Positions 35,938 through 45,709 of a stretch of DNA of 64,000 nt are shown here, one piece after another. A program made the translations under genes and the position numbers. The notes under the pieces are model-generated. The model ran no database searches. It was given only the letters and a program-made list of their open reading frames with translations, and had not been told where the DNA came from. This DNA is from Hofstenia miamia (lineage: Eukaryota > Xenacoelomorpha > Acoela), in NCBI GenBank assembly GCA_004352715.1, contig SCFE01000028.1:1083909-1147908 (forward strand), written 5' to 3'. The stretch's first letter is position 1; the number at the start of each line of letters is the position of its first letter.

Positions 35938-36235
35938 GGGTGTCATTTAGTTAGTATCACTAAAAAAGCTTGTTGTCTTTTCCTTTTAAATCATTTGTTC
36001 CTATTAAGAAATTTGGAAATCAAGAAACTTGGAATATCTATTGGTGAATGTGCTAGAACCGAATTTGTTCTTAGGCATATTGATATGTTTGAAGTACTTG
36101 AAAAGATCAACTTTTTTTGCTTAAAATTCTGATTTTTTAAGAGGATTTAAAAGCTCTTTATACCTAGTGTTCATGTAATTCTAAGGCTTAGCTAATGGGC
36201 GCAACAGAGAACTTTAACTGTTTCCTTTTGTTCAG

Positions 36236-36438
36236 ATAGATCTCCTAAACGCATGGGCAAAATCAAAGGTAGCGCTGCCAAAGGCAACGTGGTTGGAGAA
36301 TTCGTGCAAAGGCACAACTTAGTCAGGGGACGGGATCAAGCGTGTCTTAAGAAGTATGTGAAAGAGGCGACACTCCCCAATTCCCGGTCCCTTTTGATTT
36401 TGCAGATCTTCATTAGTACGCGAGCAATGAGCCTTTAA
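36236..36438 (+). CDS. Short G+C-rich open frame, or a 33-bp microexon
   Basis: After a good acceptor (TTTCCTTTTGTTCAG) there is a frame encoding 'SPKRMGKIKGSAAKGNVVGE' and further basic residues to a stop at 36436. I do not recognise it. The first 33 bp (36236-36268) read 'IDLLNAWAKSK' in another frame, end at G|GTAGCG and are phase 0 at both ends. That would join exon g to the CAP-Gly exon. The base composition is unlike the neighbouring intron. It may instead belong to a transposon, since a CAGTGGCGTC-type terminus lies at 36556. Confidence 0.35.
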
Positions 36439-36480
36439 AATTGTCTTCCATAATTAATAAGAATTTTTTAAAAATGATGT

Positions 36481-36556
36481 TTTGTTATTTACACGGGCTC
36501 ACATAAAAAAAATTGAACCTCAAGCCCCATGATTTTTAAGGGGTTTGACGCCACTG
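36481..36556 (-). mobile_element. hAT-like element end, allelic to 9398
   Basis: GGGGTTTGACGCCACTG ends at 36556, the reverse complement of the terminus at 9398; preceded by ACACGGGCTCACATAAAA, which recurs at 59614. Confidence 0.5.
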
Positions 36557-36797
36557 CTATTAAGTCATAATTGTATTCATTAAAGATTAGAATTATATTG
36601 CAATTGAAATTTACATTGAACCATTCCCCCAAATTCGGCTAATGTTATTTTTTAATTATATACAGTAATGGCCATCAGTATTGAACAACTAATCTTCACA
36701 ATTTATTTCTGCAATGAGGAATACAATAGCTTTGATTTTTATCACTAAGCTAAATTTTGGCATTGTGAATTCAAATTTTCATGTAATTTTTTAATGA

Positions 36798-37200
36798 AGT
36801 TTTCATCCTATGCTCCTGTGAAGGGGCACCCTAAAAACTATCTCCATAAATAATCATGCTATGTAAATTATAGTGAAAAATCGAATTCAGTGTAAAAAAA
36901 TAAGTTTATTCTTAAATTTTTACATAAATGTATTCGGTTGTCTTGAAAAATAGACCACTCAAATGGTGCTAAAATTCCATTACTTTAAATGAATTTACTT
37001 CAAAATCAGTGATGTAATAGGATTTTTACAAACTTTTACTCTTAATGTTTCCAAATTTTCTGAATAAATTCGTACACAAAATTTATAATAAACTAAATTG
37101 TTTACTGTGAGTTCGAATTTTTAAATTTTAATTACATAGCATGTATATTTATGGAAATACTTTTTAGGGTACCTCTTCACAGGAGCATAGGATGAAAACT
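36798..37200. mobile_element. MITE with long terminal inverted repeats, complete copy
   Basis: It starts AGTTTTCATCCTATGCTCC and ends with the reverse complement, GGAGCATAGGATGAAAACT. The inverted similarity extends about 70 bp inwards from each end. The length is 403 bp, and it is non-coding. No convincing target-site duplication. Confidence 0.88.
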
Positions 37201-37211
37201 ATATTTTTCAT

Positions 37212-37555
37212 NNNNNNNNNNNNNNNNNNNNNNNNNNNNNNNNNNNNNNNNNNNNNNNNNNNNNNNNNNNNNNNNNNNNNNNNNNNNNNNNNNNNNNNNN
37301 NNNNNNNNNNNNNNNNNNNNNNNNNNNNNNNNNNNNNNNNNNNNNNNNNNNNNNNNNNNNNNNNNNNNNNNNNNNNNNNNNNNNNNNNNNNNNNNNNNNN
37401 NNNNNNNNNNNNNNNNNNNNNNNNNNNNNNNNNNNNNNNNNNNNNNNNNNNNNNNNNNNNNNNNNNNNNNNNNNNNNNNNNNNNNNNNNNNNNNNNNNNN
37501 NNNNNNNNNNNNNNNNNNNNNNNNNNNNNNNNNNNNNNNNNNNNNNNNNNNNNNN

Positions 37556-37586
<31 letters not shown>
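37212..37586. other. Gap of 344 N followed by a TA run
   Basis: N at 37212-37555, then (TA)n to 37586. Another simple repeat that broke the assembly. Confidence 0.97.
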
Positions 37587-37591
<5 letters not shown>

Positions 37592-37916
37592 TAACTTCTA
37601 AATTTTTGCAAAAAAAAATTATAAGTCTAGTATAAAAGTAAAACGTTTTAATGAAAATACTTTTAAAGCCTTCAGAAGAAATGTAAATATGGAATCAAGG
37701 ATACATAGCGCACAATGCCAAAAATTCTAATAGCATCTACATGACCTCAACTGGAACTACTCTTGTATTGCAATAAGCATTTTATATTGTGATCGTTTCC
37801 ATGAAATTTCCATGAAAATGTGAAATGTAGGTTATTGTAAGGCTTTAAAATTGTTGGAATGCACTGTATGATAGTTTCTCGAAATTTTTTCAAACTATTA
37901 TTGAGTGCATACTTAG

Positions 37917-38154
37917 AGAAATACCAACTTCATTGAAGCACTGCCGAGGGAAGCTTTTGATGATGTGGACGGAAAGGTAATGCCACTCCAACTTGAAAAG
38001 AAACCGAAGCCTGTTAAAAGCAAACATCAATTTAAGACCAATCGATTAGACGAGGAACCAGTTCCTGACTATCACGATAAGCACTTAGCCATGTACAGGT
38101 CCTTGACTAAAGGAATGAGAGTTTCAACGAAACATTACAAAAGAGAACGATACG
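37917..38154 (+). CDS. Exon h: basic linker and start of the CAP-Gly domain
   Basis: The exon starts after ATACTTAG in phase 0 and ends TACG|GTGAGT in phase 1. It encodes 'NTNFIEALPREAFDDVDGK', then a Lys/Pro-rich linker ('LEKKPKPVKSKHQFK'), then 'LTKGMRVSTKHYKRERY'. The 'GMRV' block is the usual opening of a CAP-Gly fold, completed by the next exon. Confidence 0.8.
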
Positions 38155-38800
38155 GTGAGTGTATTGTACTACTTAAAGTGTTTTATAGTTTGCTTTTTTA
38201 AGTCAAGCATTTTTCACAAGGGAACGACTTAAAGCAGGACAGTCTTTCCTAATTGAATTTTCTGATCTAATTGAAAATTGCGTTGCTAAAGAGAGTATAG
38301 TATTGTCATTGTAAGATACCTATTCAACTTGACTGACTGTTTTATAAAAAAAAGTCATAAAAGATTAATAAAGAATATTATTTTTAATACGTCATTGTCT
38401 ATTAAGTGTTCCTATTTACAGTATATTTTTCATAATCTTTCAAGAGTATTCGACTTGTTGACCCCTTCAACTTTGACTTACAAACACTGAGATATTTGAT
38501 TTAAATGATTTTTCATTTTTTTGTTATAATTTTATGTAGAATAACTAACAGTAAATATTCGTTTGGTTTGAGATTTCAACAATATCTAAAAACTAGTTCC
38601 ATCGATTTTAGGTAACACTCACATACAAACACCCAACTGGTTTGTTGTATGTTTAGATGATCAAAACTAAAGCAACTTAGCCAAAGTTGAGAACATTCGA
38701 AATTTACTCATTTCAAATCTAAGAACATTTTTAAACACTAATGTATTGCCTGCTTCAATTAATATAATTAGATAATAATATATTCCATTATTATATTAAC

Positions 38801-38936
38801 GAATAACGGAAATTACAAATTCTATAATCAACACAGTCTTAATAAAATTGTGAACATGAAAGAGGAATTATATTTGATGTTATATTATCTTAAACTATGA
38901 CATATTGTAGTTCACTTTAGTTTGAGGTGTAGTTTA
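38801..38936 (+). repeat. Dispersed repeat, partner of 46202-46336
   Basis: About 135 bp share blocks such as TAACGGAAATTACAAA and GGAATTATATTTGAT/GAATTATATTTGAT in the same order, nearly 80% identical by eye. No coding content; origin unknown. Confidence 0.65.
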
Positions 38937-39642
38937 AAACCATTGTAAATATCTTGCTCTTAACCCTCTTTCTACTAGCGTTATTTTTACTTAACAAATC
39001 GATGTGTTCATATTTTTTAACAATTTTATTCAAACCTGTTATAATTATTGAAAACCTTTTACATGGGCACATCTCTGGGCTTGGGCCTGCTCATGCAATG
39101 ATGAAGATTCGTGCTAAGACTTATTTTTGTCCCTGAAGTACATGCAAATAATATTTTTTTTCAATGAAAAATCCGATTTTTGTAAAAAATATTTAAATTC
39201 TTTCAATGCTTAGTGCTGAGATAATGAGGTGGTCTCATACCCATGGAAATATTTCTAAAAAAAATTCGTGACTCCCGGTCAGTCAAAACTAGAGTACATA
39301 AGCGGCAGGTAGCGAATTGAAGTCGGCAAAAAAAGAGAAACCAATTTCTATTTTGTGGTGTTTTCATATATTAAATATCTTTCAATAGTTCGTGAGTTAT
39401 AATTGCTTAAAAATTATTTGGAGAAAATATTACAAATTTTGAAAAATTCCTTGTAGAATTGGTGTTAATATGCTGAAAGAATTATTTGAAATCATTGCTA
39501 ATTCAGAAATAATTAAATTTAATACAGGTATGTAATTAATTACAATTTTGAAAATTTATGCAAATTGTAGTGTTACTTTTGTAATGAACTTAACGTTGGC
39601 GTGATACTAAACATGGTAAAATTAATTCGTTGTTAATTAAAG

Positions 39643-39848
39643 GAAAAATTCCTCTTGCTGGTACAATACTATGGATTGGAACTCTAGATAGACGAAAAAC
39701 AAATCACCGTTTATACTTTGGGCTTCAACTGGACGATAAAGTTGGAAATACAGATGGAATTATACATGGGCAGCGGTTGTTTACCTGTCCACCTGGTTTT
39801 GGTAAAGTAATAATTGCTGATGAAATCCTCTCTGTTTTTATTAAAAAG
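39643..39848 (+). CDS. Exon i: CAP-Gly domain core
   Basis: The exon starts after TTAATTAAAG and completes a Gly codon with exon h. It then encodes 'LAGTILWIGTLD', 'RLYFGLQLDDKVGNTDGIIH' and 'GQRLFTCPPGFGKVIIADEI'. This follows the CAP-Gly plan: Gly-Thr-(I/V)-x-(W/F)-x-Gly, then G-(V/L)-(E/Q)-L-D, then the tubulin-tail groove motif, then Gly-x-x-(Y/L)-F-x-C-P-P. The groove motif, normally GKNDG, is GNTDG here. CAP-Gly domains bind C-terminal EEY/F tails of tubulin, EB and CLIP proteins, so binding to microtubule ends or to partners is likely. The Lys-to-Asn change could alter affinity. The exon ends in phase 0 before GTAAAT. Confidence 0.88.
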
Positions 39849-41533
39849 GTAAATTATTTATATATAATCAATTCAAGAGTCACTCCACACTATTTGCTGG
39901 TCGTTCTCAGAGTTTTCTACTCGGTACTTTATTAAAGAATATCTTTGTGTCCCCAAAATTATTACACACATTTGGCATGCAAAAATAGCCAAAATCTGCA
40001 TGCATAACTTATAAAATCAACAGAAAAGCATTGCAAAGGTCTGTTAAATTGCTCAGAATCTATTCAAATCAGTAGAAGCTTATAACTGAACCCAGCCTTC
40101 TGATATATGCATATATTCAAAGCCCTACTAATGGACAATCTTGGAATTAATTTTGCGCAGGTGTTCTGGATGATTGATAAATTTTCCAAATAATGTCTAC
40201 AAATATGAAACACCAATAATATGAAAAAAATTTAGTCTATTGCATATGCTTTTATATCTGAATCTATTTTGTAATGTTTCTTGGAATGAAAAACCTAATT
40301 TTTATAGGCAAAAAATAGAAAACTTGGTAAATGTACAAAAATTGACATGCATATTCAATAAAGGTTCTTATTACAATTTATGATATTTTTATAAATTCAG
40401 ATTGAGTACAAATACTTCATAGTATGAATAAAAACCTAATAGTATGAATAAAAACCTAATATATGTCCATAAAACTCGCACTTTTTGATCAAATTCTTGA
40501 ATAATTGACTTTACCAGACAAGATTTTCAGATATAATTCTTTATGCTGAATGATCGCATGGAAACAAATATTTCGTTTCCTCTGCCAATGTTTACGATTG
40601 CTTAACCTTTTAAATAGTTTAATGTTCGAGTGAGACCAACTTTATGAGGATAAATATTCCCGTCGTTGTTGTAATACTCTTTGTCAATTAACCATTACAA
40701 TGTTTTAAATTTATTCAAATTCGACAAGAAACGTGGGCGATCGGAAATTTAAAAAATTATTAAATTTGTTTGCCTTTAAACTCTTGAAATTTTGTTTTTT
40801 AATTTTGACATCTTCATGATTGAAGGAATTATCACTAAAATTTTCAATTTCAATTAATTCCACATTTTAATAAATACATTTTTTATTGTAATTCACTTGG
40901 CGAATGGAGAAATCGATTTGAATAAAGGGCTAATTTGCACAACATTTTTTAAGAATATTTGGCCTTTCCAAGAAACTAACATTTTTGTTACATAATATAA
41001 TCAAGAATTATCCTAGCCACTGAGATCAACAGTTCAACATATTGATGTTTAAATATCGCTGGGATCAGCGCATTCTCGTCTTGACTTTATAAGAACCTAA
41101 ACTTTTCTAAAACTTTTCTATTCTCAACAAAATCTTGTTCATAAATGCAAAATTATTGACTACATATATATAAAAGCAAGCTTAAAACCAAAATACTTAG
41201 ACGGGACGACAAAAACAACTTGCATCGATATTAAAATATCAACTTCAGTGATGAATGGAATTGTGATATACGTTTTTTTTGAAGTCACTTGCAGTTCCTG
41301 AATATAGTTAAAGATTGCTAATGTTTTTACAATAAATCTTGCTACATTAAATTTAACCCTAGATAGTCTGAATAGGCCAATGACCAAAGTGGATTTTATT
41401 TTATTGAATAAAAATTTATGTGGTTTTAGATTATAATACATTTTACCTGAAATATGCCTGATTAGGTGACATTATTCTAAAACATGTATTCATTTACATT
41501 TTCTAAAATGTTTGCTCACTGTTTGCTGTTTAG

Positions 41534-41611
41534 AAGGGCATTTACGTTCCAATCAGCCAATTTCTACGTGATATAGAAGCCGAAAACACTGAACAAGCGA
41601 ATCCCGAATAA
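41534..41611 (+). CDS. Terminal exon j
   Basis: The exon starts after GCTGTTTAG in phase 0 and encodes 'KGIYVPISQFLRDIEAENTE' and five more residues to a TAA at 41609. The CAP-Gly domain thus lies at the very C-terminus. The first AATAAA overlaps the stop (41607-41612). Confidence 0.8.
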   Translation, partial: KGIYVPISQFLRDIEAENTEQANPE

Positions 41612-44228
41612 ATTTTATTGAAAGACATATTGATAAAACATATATTGATTTTGTATTGCATTGAATCTATTCATGTATTGTTTTGTTTTCAAAAACTTGT
41701 CTTGTTTGCTACTGGGACAATACTTCAATAGTTTTTGTATATTAGACAGAATTTTACTATGAAAGCCACCGCGGCAGCATAAACGAAGTACAAATTTTAC
41801 CGTCAAGGTTTAGCAGCATCATGTGCCACTCGATTTTGACACATGAAATTTATTCTAGGAAGTCATTACTTATTTGCCTGACTCAGGATCATACCTGGGA
41901 CTCAGATTAGGATACGGATTATTTTCTTAATTGATACAAAATATCAAAGAGTAAGGGTGTGGAAGTGCAAGATTATCCTCCACAAAACAATTTTAAAGTG
42001 GGCTTACCAATTTGTTAATTGTTTTATGTAATAATCAAGCAGAAGCGATCTTCAGGATTAAGCAAGTGTTAAAACGTTGTTAAATTAAGTGTTATGCAAC
42101 ATTCAGCATATGCTAGATCAGACCTTTACAAATGGTAAAAAATATATTTTGAGGAAAGTGTTTTGTCTAAACATATATTCAAAATTTTGAAGCTGCCTAT
42201 AATTTACATTATTTTTTACATTCAGTTACATTCAAGAGCAATGTTTTTGTGAATACCCAGGCCCGTTGAGAGCATTCGGGTGAGGGGGTACCTGGGATAA
42301 CTAAGATAAGGGCCTAAATCATATATATATATAAGCAAAACATTTTGGTTTTAATAATGTTTTTGGATTTATCCATCTATATTATACTGAAGTCTGCAAA
42401 AATAACAAAGGGCAATTATGGGATCAATAATAAAAGACCTACAAAATACAAAAGAAAGTACTACAAAAGTGTTGTGTTTTACAGTTGTAAATGTTAAAAG
42501 GCTGCTCTTCTTTGATAACGAGATACAAACCATTCAATGACTTTACAAATGAGAACTTTTTTGTGATATTGTAGAGCAATTTAATGGATAAGCAATGCCT
42601 AGTTTACAACCCCAACTCTCAAGTATTAAGTGGAATAAGTTTATTCTATCTACAGTAAACACCCCTCAACAATTATACAGTAGTTTGACATTTTTTGAGT
42701 ACCTGTATTTTCATAACAGTTGTTTTAGTGTAATCACCATTCCACATCTAAATTACTGCAAAATGTTTATTTCGGAATGTTTGTATTGCTAAAACATTTT
42801 AATTCTATAATAAATTGAAAATAGATTAAATAAGCTGTGACGAACGGCACTGCAATTTACATAGGCTGGGTGGCGGTTGGACCGAGGTATTGCAAAAAGA
42901 GGCCGAAATTTGATAAGACTGATTTGACTACTACCCAACAGCAGGAGTGGAAGCAGATCAATGTTTTTAGACCCGACCCGAATTGTTTTCCAAAATTTGA
43001 CCCGATTTGCTCATTTCGGTATGGAGAAGGAATTGAATGTTTCAAAAACATTTGATATGCCCAAAACAATTCAAAAATCTAAACTAACAAAATGAATTTA
43101 ATAAAATCGTAAATATTATATAATAGTAATAAAACGAATGTCAGCAGAGACTATGCATAGTTTTCTTGTGAGAAACACTTATATGTAGCACTCCATTTCA
43201 TCTTTTAATTTAGTGTTAAAGCTTATGAATGTAATCAAAGGAATTAGTGTCAAAAATATTTACTAACCCAACACAAACCGATTTAAAAAATCATTTCACC
43301 TGAATCGTAACACTCTAACGCAACAGTTCATGCAAATCAACTCAAATGCAGTGAGTGCCGTAGAATTTATAAACACTGAGTGTAAAATCAAATATATATT
43401 TGTATCTTATGCTCTTCTAAAACTTAATTTAGGTTTTCCCATTTTATTAGAAATTTCTGACATATCCACATTGGACTTTTGGTGAAGATCATATAGAAAT
43501 GACCGAATTGTCATTGATTTCACTGGTCGACGCCGGGTTTGATCCAACATTTTCGGTCCATTCCAATCTTTGAGGGAGACTCATAGGTATTTTTACTGCT
43601 TTTCATAGCCGCAACCAAAGCTTTGAAAATGTAAAGCAGTAATATTGCTCTAAAAAAAATTTGAAATAAATTTATTTCAATGTACATGTAGTTTTGAAAT
43701 CAACAATTTTGCAAAATAAATTCAAAGTTTAAACTTCATAACTACTTCTATAGAAAAATTAAAACTCAGAAAACTACTCCTTGTTGTAATAATTATATAG
43801 TACCGTGTTTGATCTTACTACAATTTTTTTTCTGAACTTCACTAATTCTGAGTTGACCGATGTCAGTTTGTCATCCATTGTGCCTGAATGTCTTTTCTGT
43901 GTTACTACCATTGGTACGCGATATTTACAAAGTGAATATTTAGGAAATTGTGCAACGTTCAAATCCTCCTAAGTAATAAAAATTATTTTCAATATAACAA
44001 TTATAGAACAATATAAAGTAAATATTACGTATGAAACCCAATATTGCAATGCAATATGATTTCAAAATCTATGGGCTTTTCAGATTACTTTGGGTTTTTT
44101 GTCAAAATGACGCTGCGTCAGCATAAATTAGTACAAGAATTGCTATTCAATCTCTAAGTGTTAATGTTATACTAACTCAATATAGCATTTCATAAGTCAA
44201 CTTTTGATTTAAAATTTTTAATATACGT
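41612..44228. other. Intergenic stretch, no recognised gene
   Basis: The first few hundred bases may be the 3' UTR of the CAP-Gly gene. A G+C-richer patch at 42837-43030 with CCCGACCCGAA words is probably an old transposon related to the element in the EF-hand intron. Short open frames have no support. Confidence 0.5.
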
Positions 44229-44230
44229 TT

Positions 44231-44237
44231 TTATTAC

Positions 44238-44279
<42 letters not shown>

Positions 44280-44281
44280 TC

Positions 44282-44327
<46 letters not shown>
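44231..44327. repeat. (ATT)n microsatellite
   Basis: Two ATT runs with a short break lie at the 3' side of the minus-strand retrotransposon fragment and are probably its tail. Confidence 0.95.
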
Positions 44328-44340
44328 CCGTGCACATCAC

Positions 44341-45116
44341 AGCTTCATGCTGGTATCCCTCTCAGCTCGGGGAACTCACCAGTTCCCAGGGAGTCTGAGA
44401 GCTTTCCTCAGGACTCTAGCTGTTCCTAACAATGCTGCCTTCTGTGCTACTGCTCCTCCCCACTTTGGTACTCCCAACTCCTCCAAGTATCTCTTATGCT
44501 TCTTACTCACTGCTCCTAGTGCTCCTACAACTACCGGGACTACTTCAACTTTCTTTAACTTCCACAGCCTTTCTATTTCCTCTGCTAACTCTCTGTACTT
44601 GTCTATCTTCTCTTTCTCCTTGCTTTCTACATTCCTGTCCTTTGGTACTGCTATGTCTATCACTGTTCCTAATCTTTTCTCTTTGTCTACCACTACTATG
44701 TCTGGCCTCCGTGCTTCTATCACCTTGCTTGTCTGTATGTTGAAGTCCCACAGTATCTTAACCTTCTCATTTTCTATGACGCCCTGTGGCTTGTGCTCAT
44801 ACCACTTGTCTCCTGCTTCTAACCCATGCTGCCTGCTCAAACTCCAGTGTACCATTCTTCCCACCTTGTCATGCCTGAACTTATACTCATTCTGTGCCAA
44901 CTTCTCACACCCTGCTATCAGATGATCTACTGTCTCCACCTCTTTCTTACATAGCCTACACTTATCACTTACTTCTACTCTTCTGTCTATATGCTTCTTC
45001 ACCCAGTTTGTTCTTATTGCTTGCTCCTGTGCTGCCATTATTAGTGCTTCTGTTTCTCTCTTCAGTCCTGCCTTCTTTAACCACTTGTTGCTCTCTTCTC
45101 TATCACACTTTTCTGT

Positions 45117-45118
<2 letters not shown>
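44341..45118 (-). mobile_element. R2-like LINE, 3' fragment, G+C-rich
   Basis: The segment has close to half G+C while its surroundings have less than a third. It is bounded by ATT runs on both sides. It carries the C-terminal part of an ORF2 on the minus strand and is truncated at 5' by the right-hand ATT run. Confidence 0.8.
44376..45115 (-). CDS. LINE ORF2 C-terminus: CCHC zinc knuckle and restriction-like endonuclease
   Basis: The frame is open from the truncation point through Met at 45038 to a stop at 44376. Counting from that Met, C27-x2-C30-x8-H39-x4-C44 forms a zinc knuckle ('CRLCKKEVETVDHLIAGC'). It is followed by 'VKILWDFNIQT' and 'RRPDIVVVDKEKRLG' (Pro112-Asp113). Asp128 in 'TVIDIAVP' and Lys144 in 'EKEKIDKY' complete the pattern of a PD-(D/E)XK restriction-like endonuclease. 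'VVPVVVGALGAVSK' and 'QKAALLGTARVLRK' complete the typical tail. R2-superfamily elements use this domain to nick the target. There are no stops in about 245 codons, so the insertion is young compared with the other LINEs here. Confidence 0.8.

Positions 45119-45159
<41 letters not shown>
45119..45159. repeat. (ATT)n microsatellite
   Basis: A pure ATT run at the truncated 5' side of the R2-like fragment. Confidence 0.95.
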
Positions 45160-45160
<1 letters not shown>

Positions 45161-45164
45161 AAAC

Positions 45165-45382
45165 AATATACATTAGGGGACGGTAATACACTTCATGCAT
45201 TCGAAACATACATCCAACATTGAGCACCTACACAAACATTCACACAAATATTGATAATATTATTATATATTGTACATATTAATTTGTAGTTATTTATTTG
45301 TTTATATTTTATTTTTCTTTTGTCATGTGTTAGTTTGTAGAATTTTGTATACATTGAGCAATAAATTTGCTTTGACTCTTAT
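45165..45382 (+). mobile_element. 3' UTR fragment of the SGNH-type LINE family
   Basis: GTCATGTGTTAGTTTGTAG and AATAAATTTGCTTTGACTCT match the 3' end of the LINE at 30547-35025 (CATGTGTTAGTTTATAG and CATTTGCTTTGACTCT near 34960-35015). A second, badly truncated copy of that family. Confidence 0.7.
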
Positions 45383-45529
45383 TCGCTGTGCTCCATCACA
45401 AAGAATTTTTAAGCCGCTATTAAAACATAACTTCTTGACAGCCCAGAAAGTATTAGGGTAATTTAATTGAAATTTTTAAATTTTTAATCTTTTTAATTAA
45501 ATGTAATTGTGCATTTTATTTATTATAAT

Positions 45530-45709
45530 TTGCAGCTTAGTTTACTTTTACGTGTCTTACCTTGTGATGTGTGTTTAAATTTTGTGAATATGTGCATATA
45601 TTATTTATGGAAATATTGATATATGTCTTTGCAGAATTGCAAATATGTACAGCATGTGCAGGAAACAAGTGAACTAATAAAGATATTGAAGACTTATTAT
45701 TATTATTAA
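45530..45709 (+). mobile_element. Probable LINE 3' end with ATT tail
   Basis: It ends AATAAAGATATTGAAGAC followed by several ATT units, like the nested insert at 32318-32756 (ACTAAATAAAGTCATTT then ATT units). No coding part remains. Confidence 0.45.

Larger units (their letters stand above)
35938..37200 (+). repeat. 1.26-kb block, inverted copy of 8757-10018
   Basis: See 8757-10018. Here the block has continuous flanks on the left, so this is probably the true location. Confidence 0.85.
3943..41611 (+). other. Candidate split gene: EF-hand, coiled coil, CAP-Gly
   Basis: Exons on one strand join with matching phases at AG/GT sites: 3943-4184, 5334-5484, 5568-5635, 6293-6383; then 19893-20039, 20395-20533, 20583-20646, 23212-23383, 23493-23659, 27320-27480, 27527-27587; then 37917-38154, 39643-39848, 41534-41611 with a stop. 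E4 ends in phase 0 and 19893 can start in phase 0; 27587 ends in phase 0 and 37917 starts in phase 0. The three groups are therefore compatible but not proven to be one transcript. The predicted protein has one EF-hand near its start, a long charged coiled-coil middle and a C-terminal CAP-Gly domain, suggesting a calcium-responsive microtubule- or centrosome-associated scaffold. I do not recognise a named orthologue. The 5' end, the true start codon and possibly further exons are not seen. Confidence is higher for each group than for the fusion. Confidence 0.55.

Noticed and set aside
44347-44925. 192-codon + strand frame over the R2-like fragment
   Set aside because: Shadow of the minus-strand ORF2, whose protein motifs are clear.
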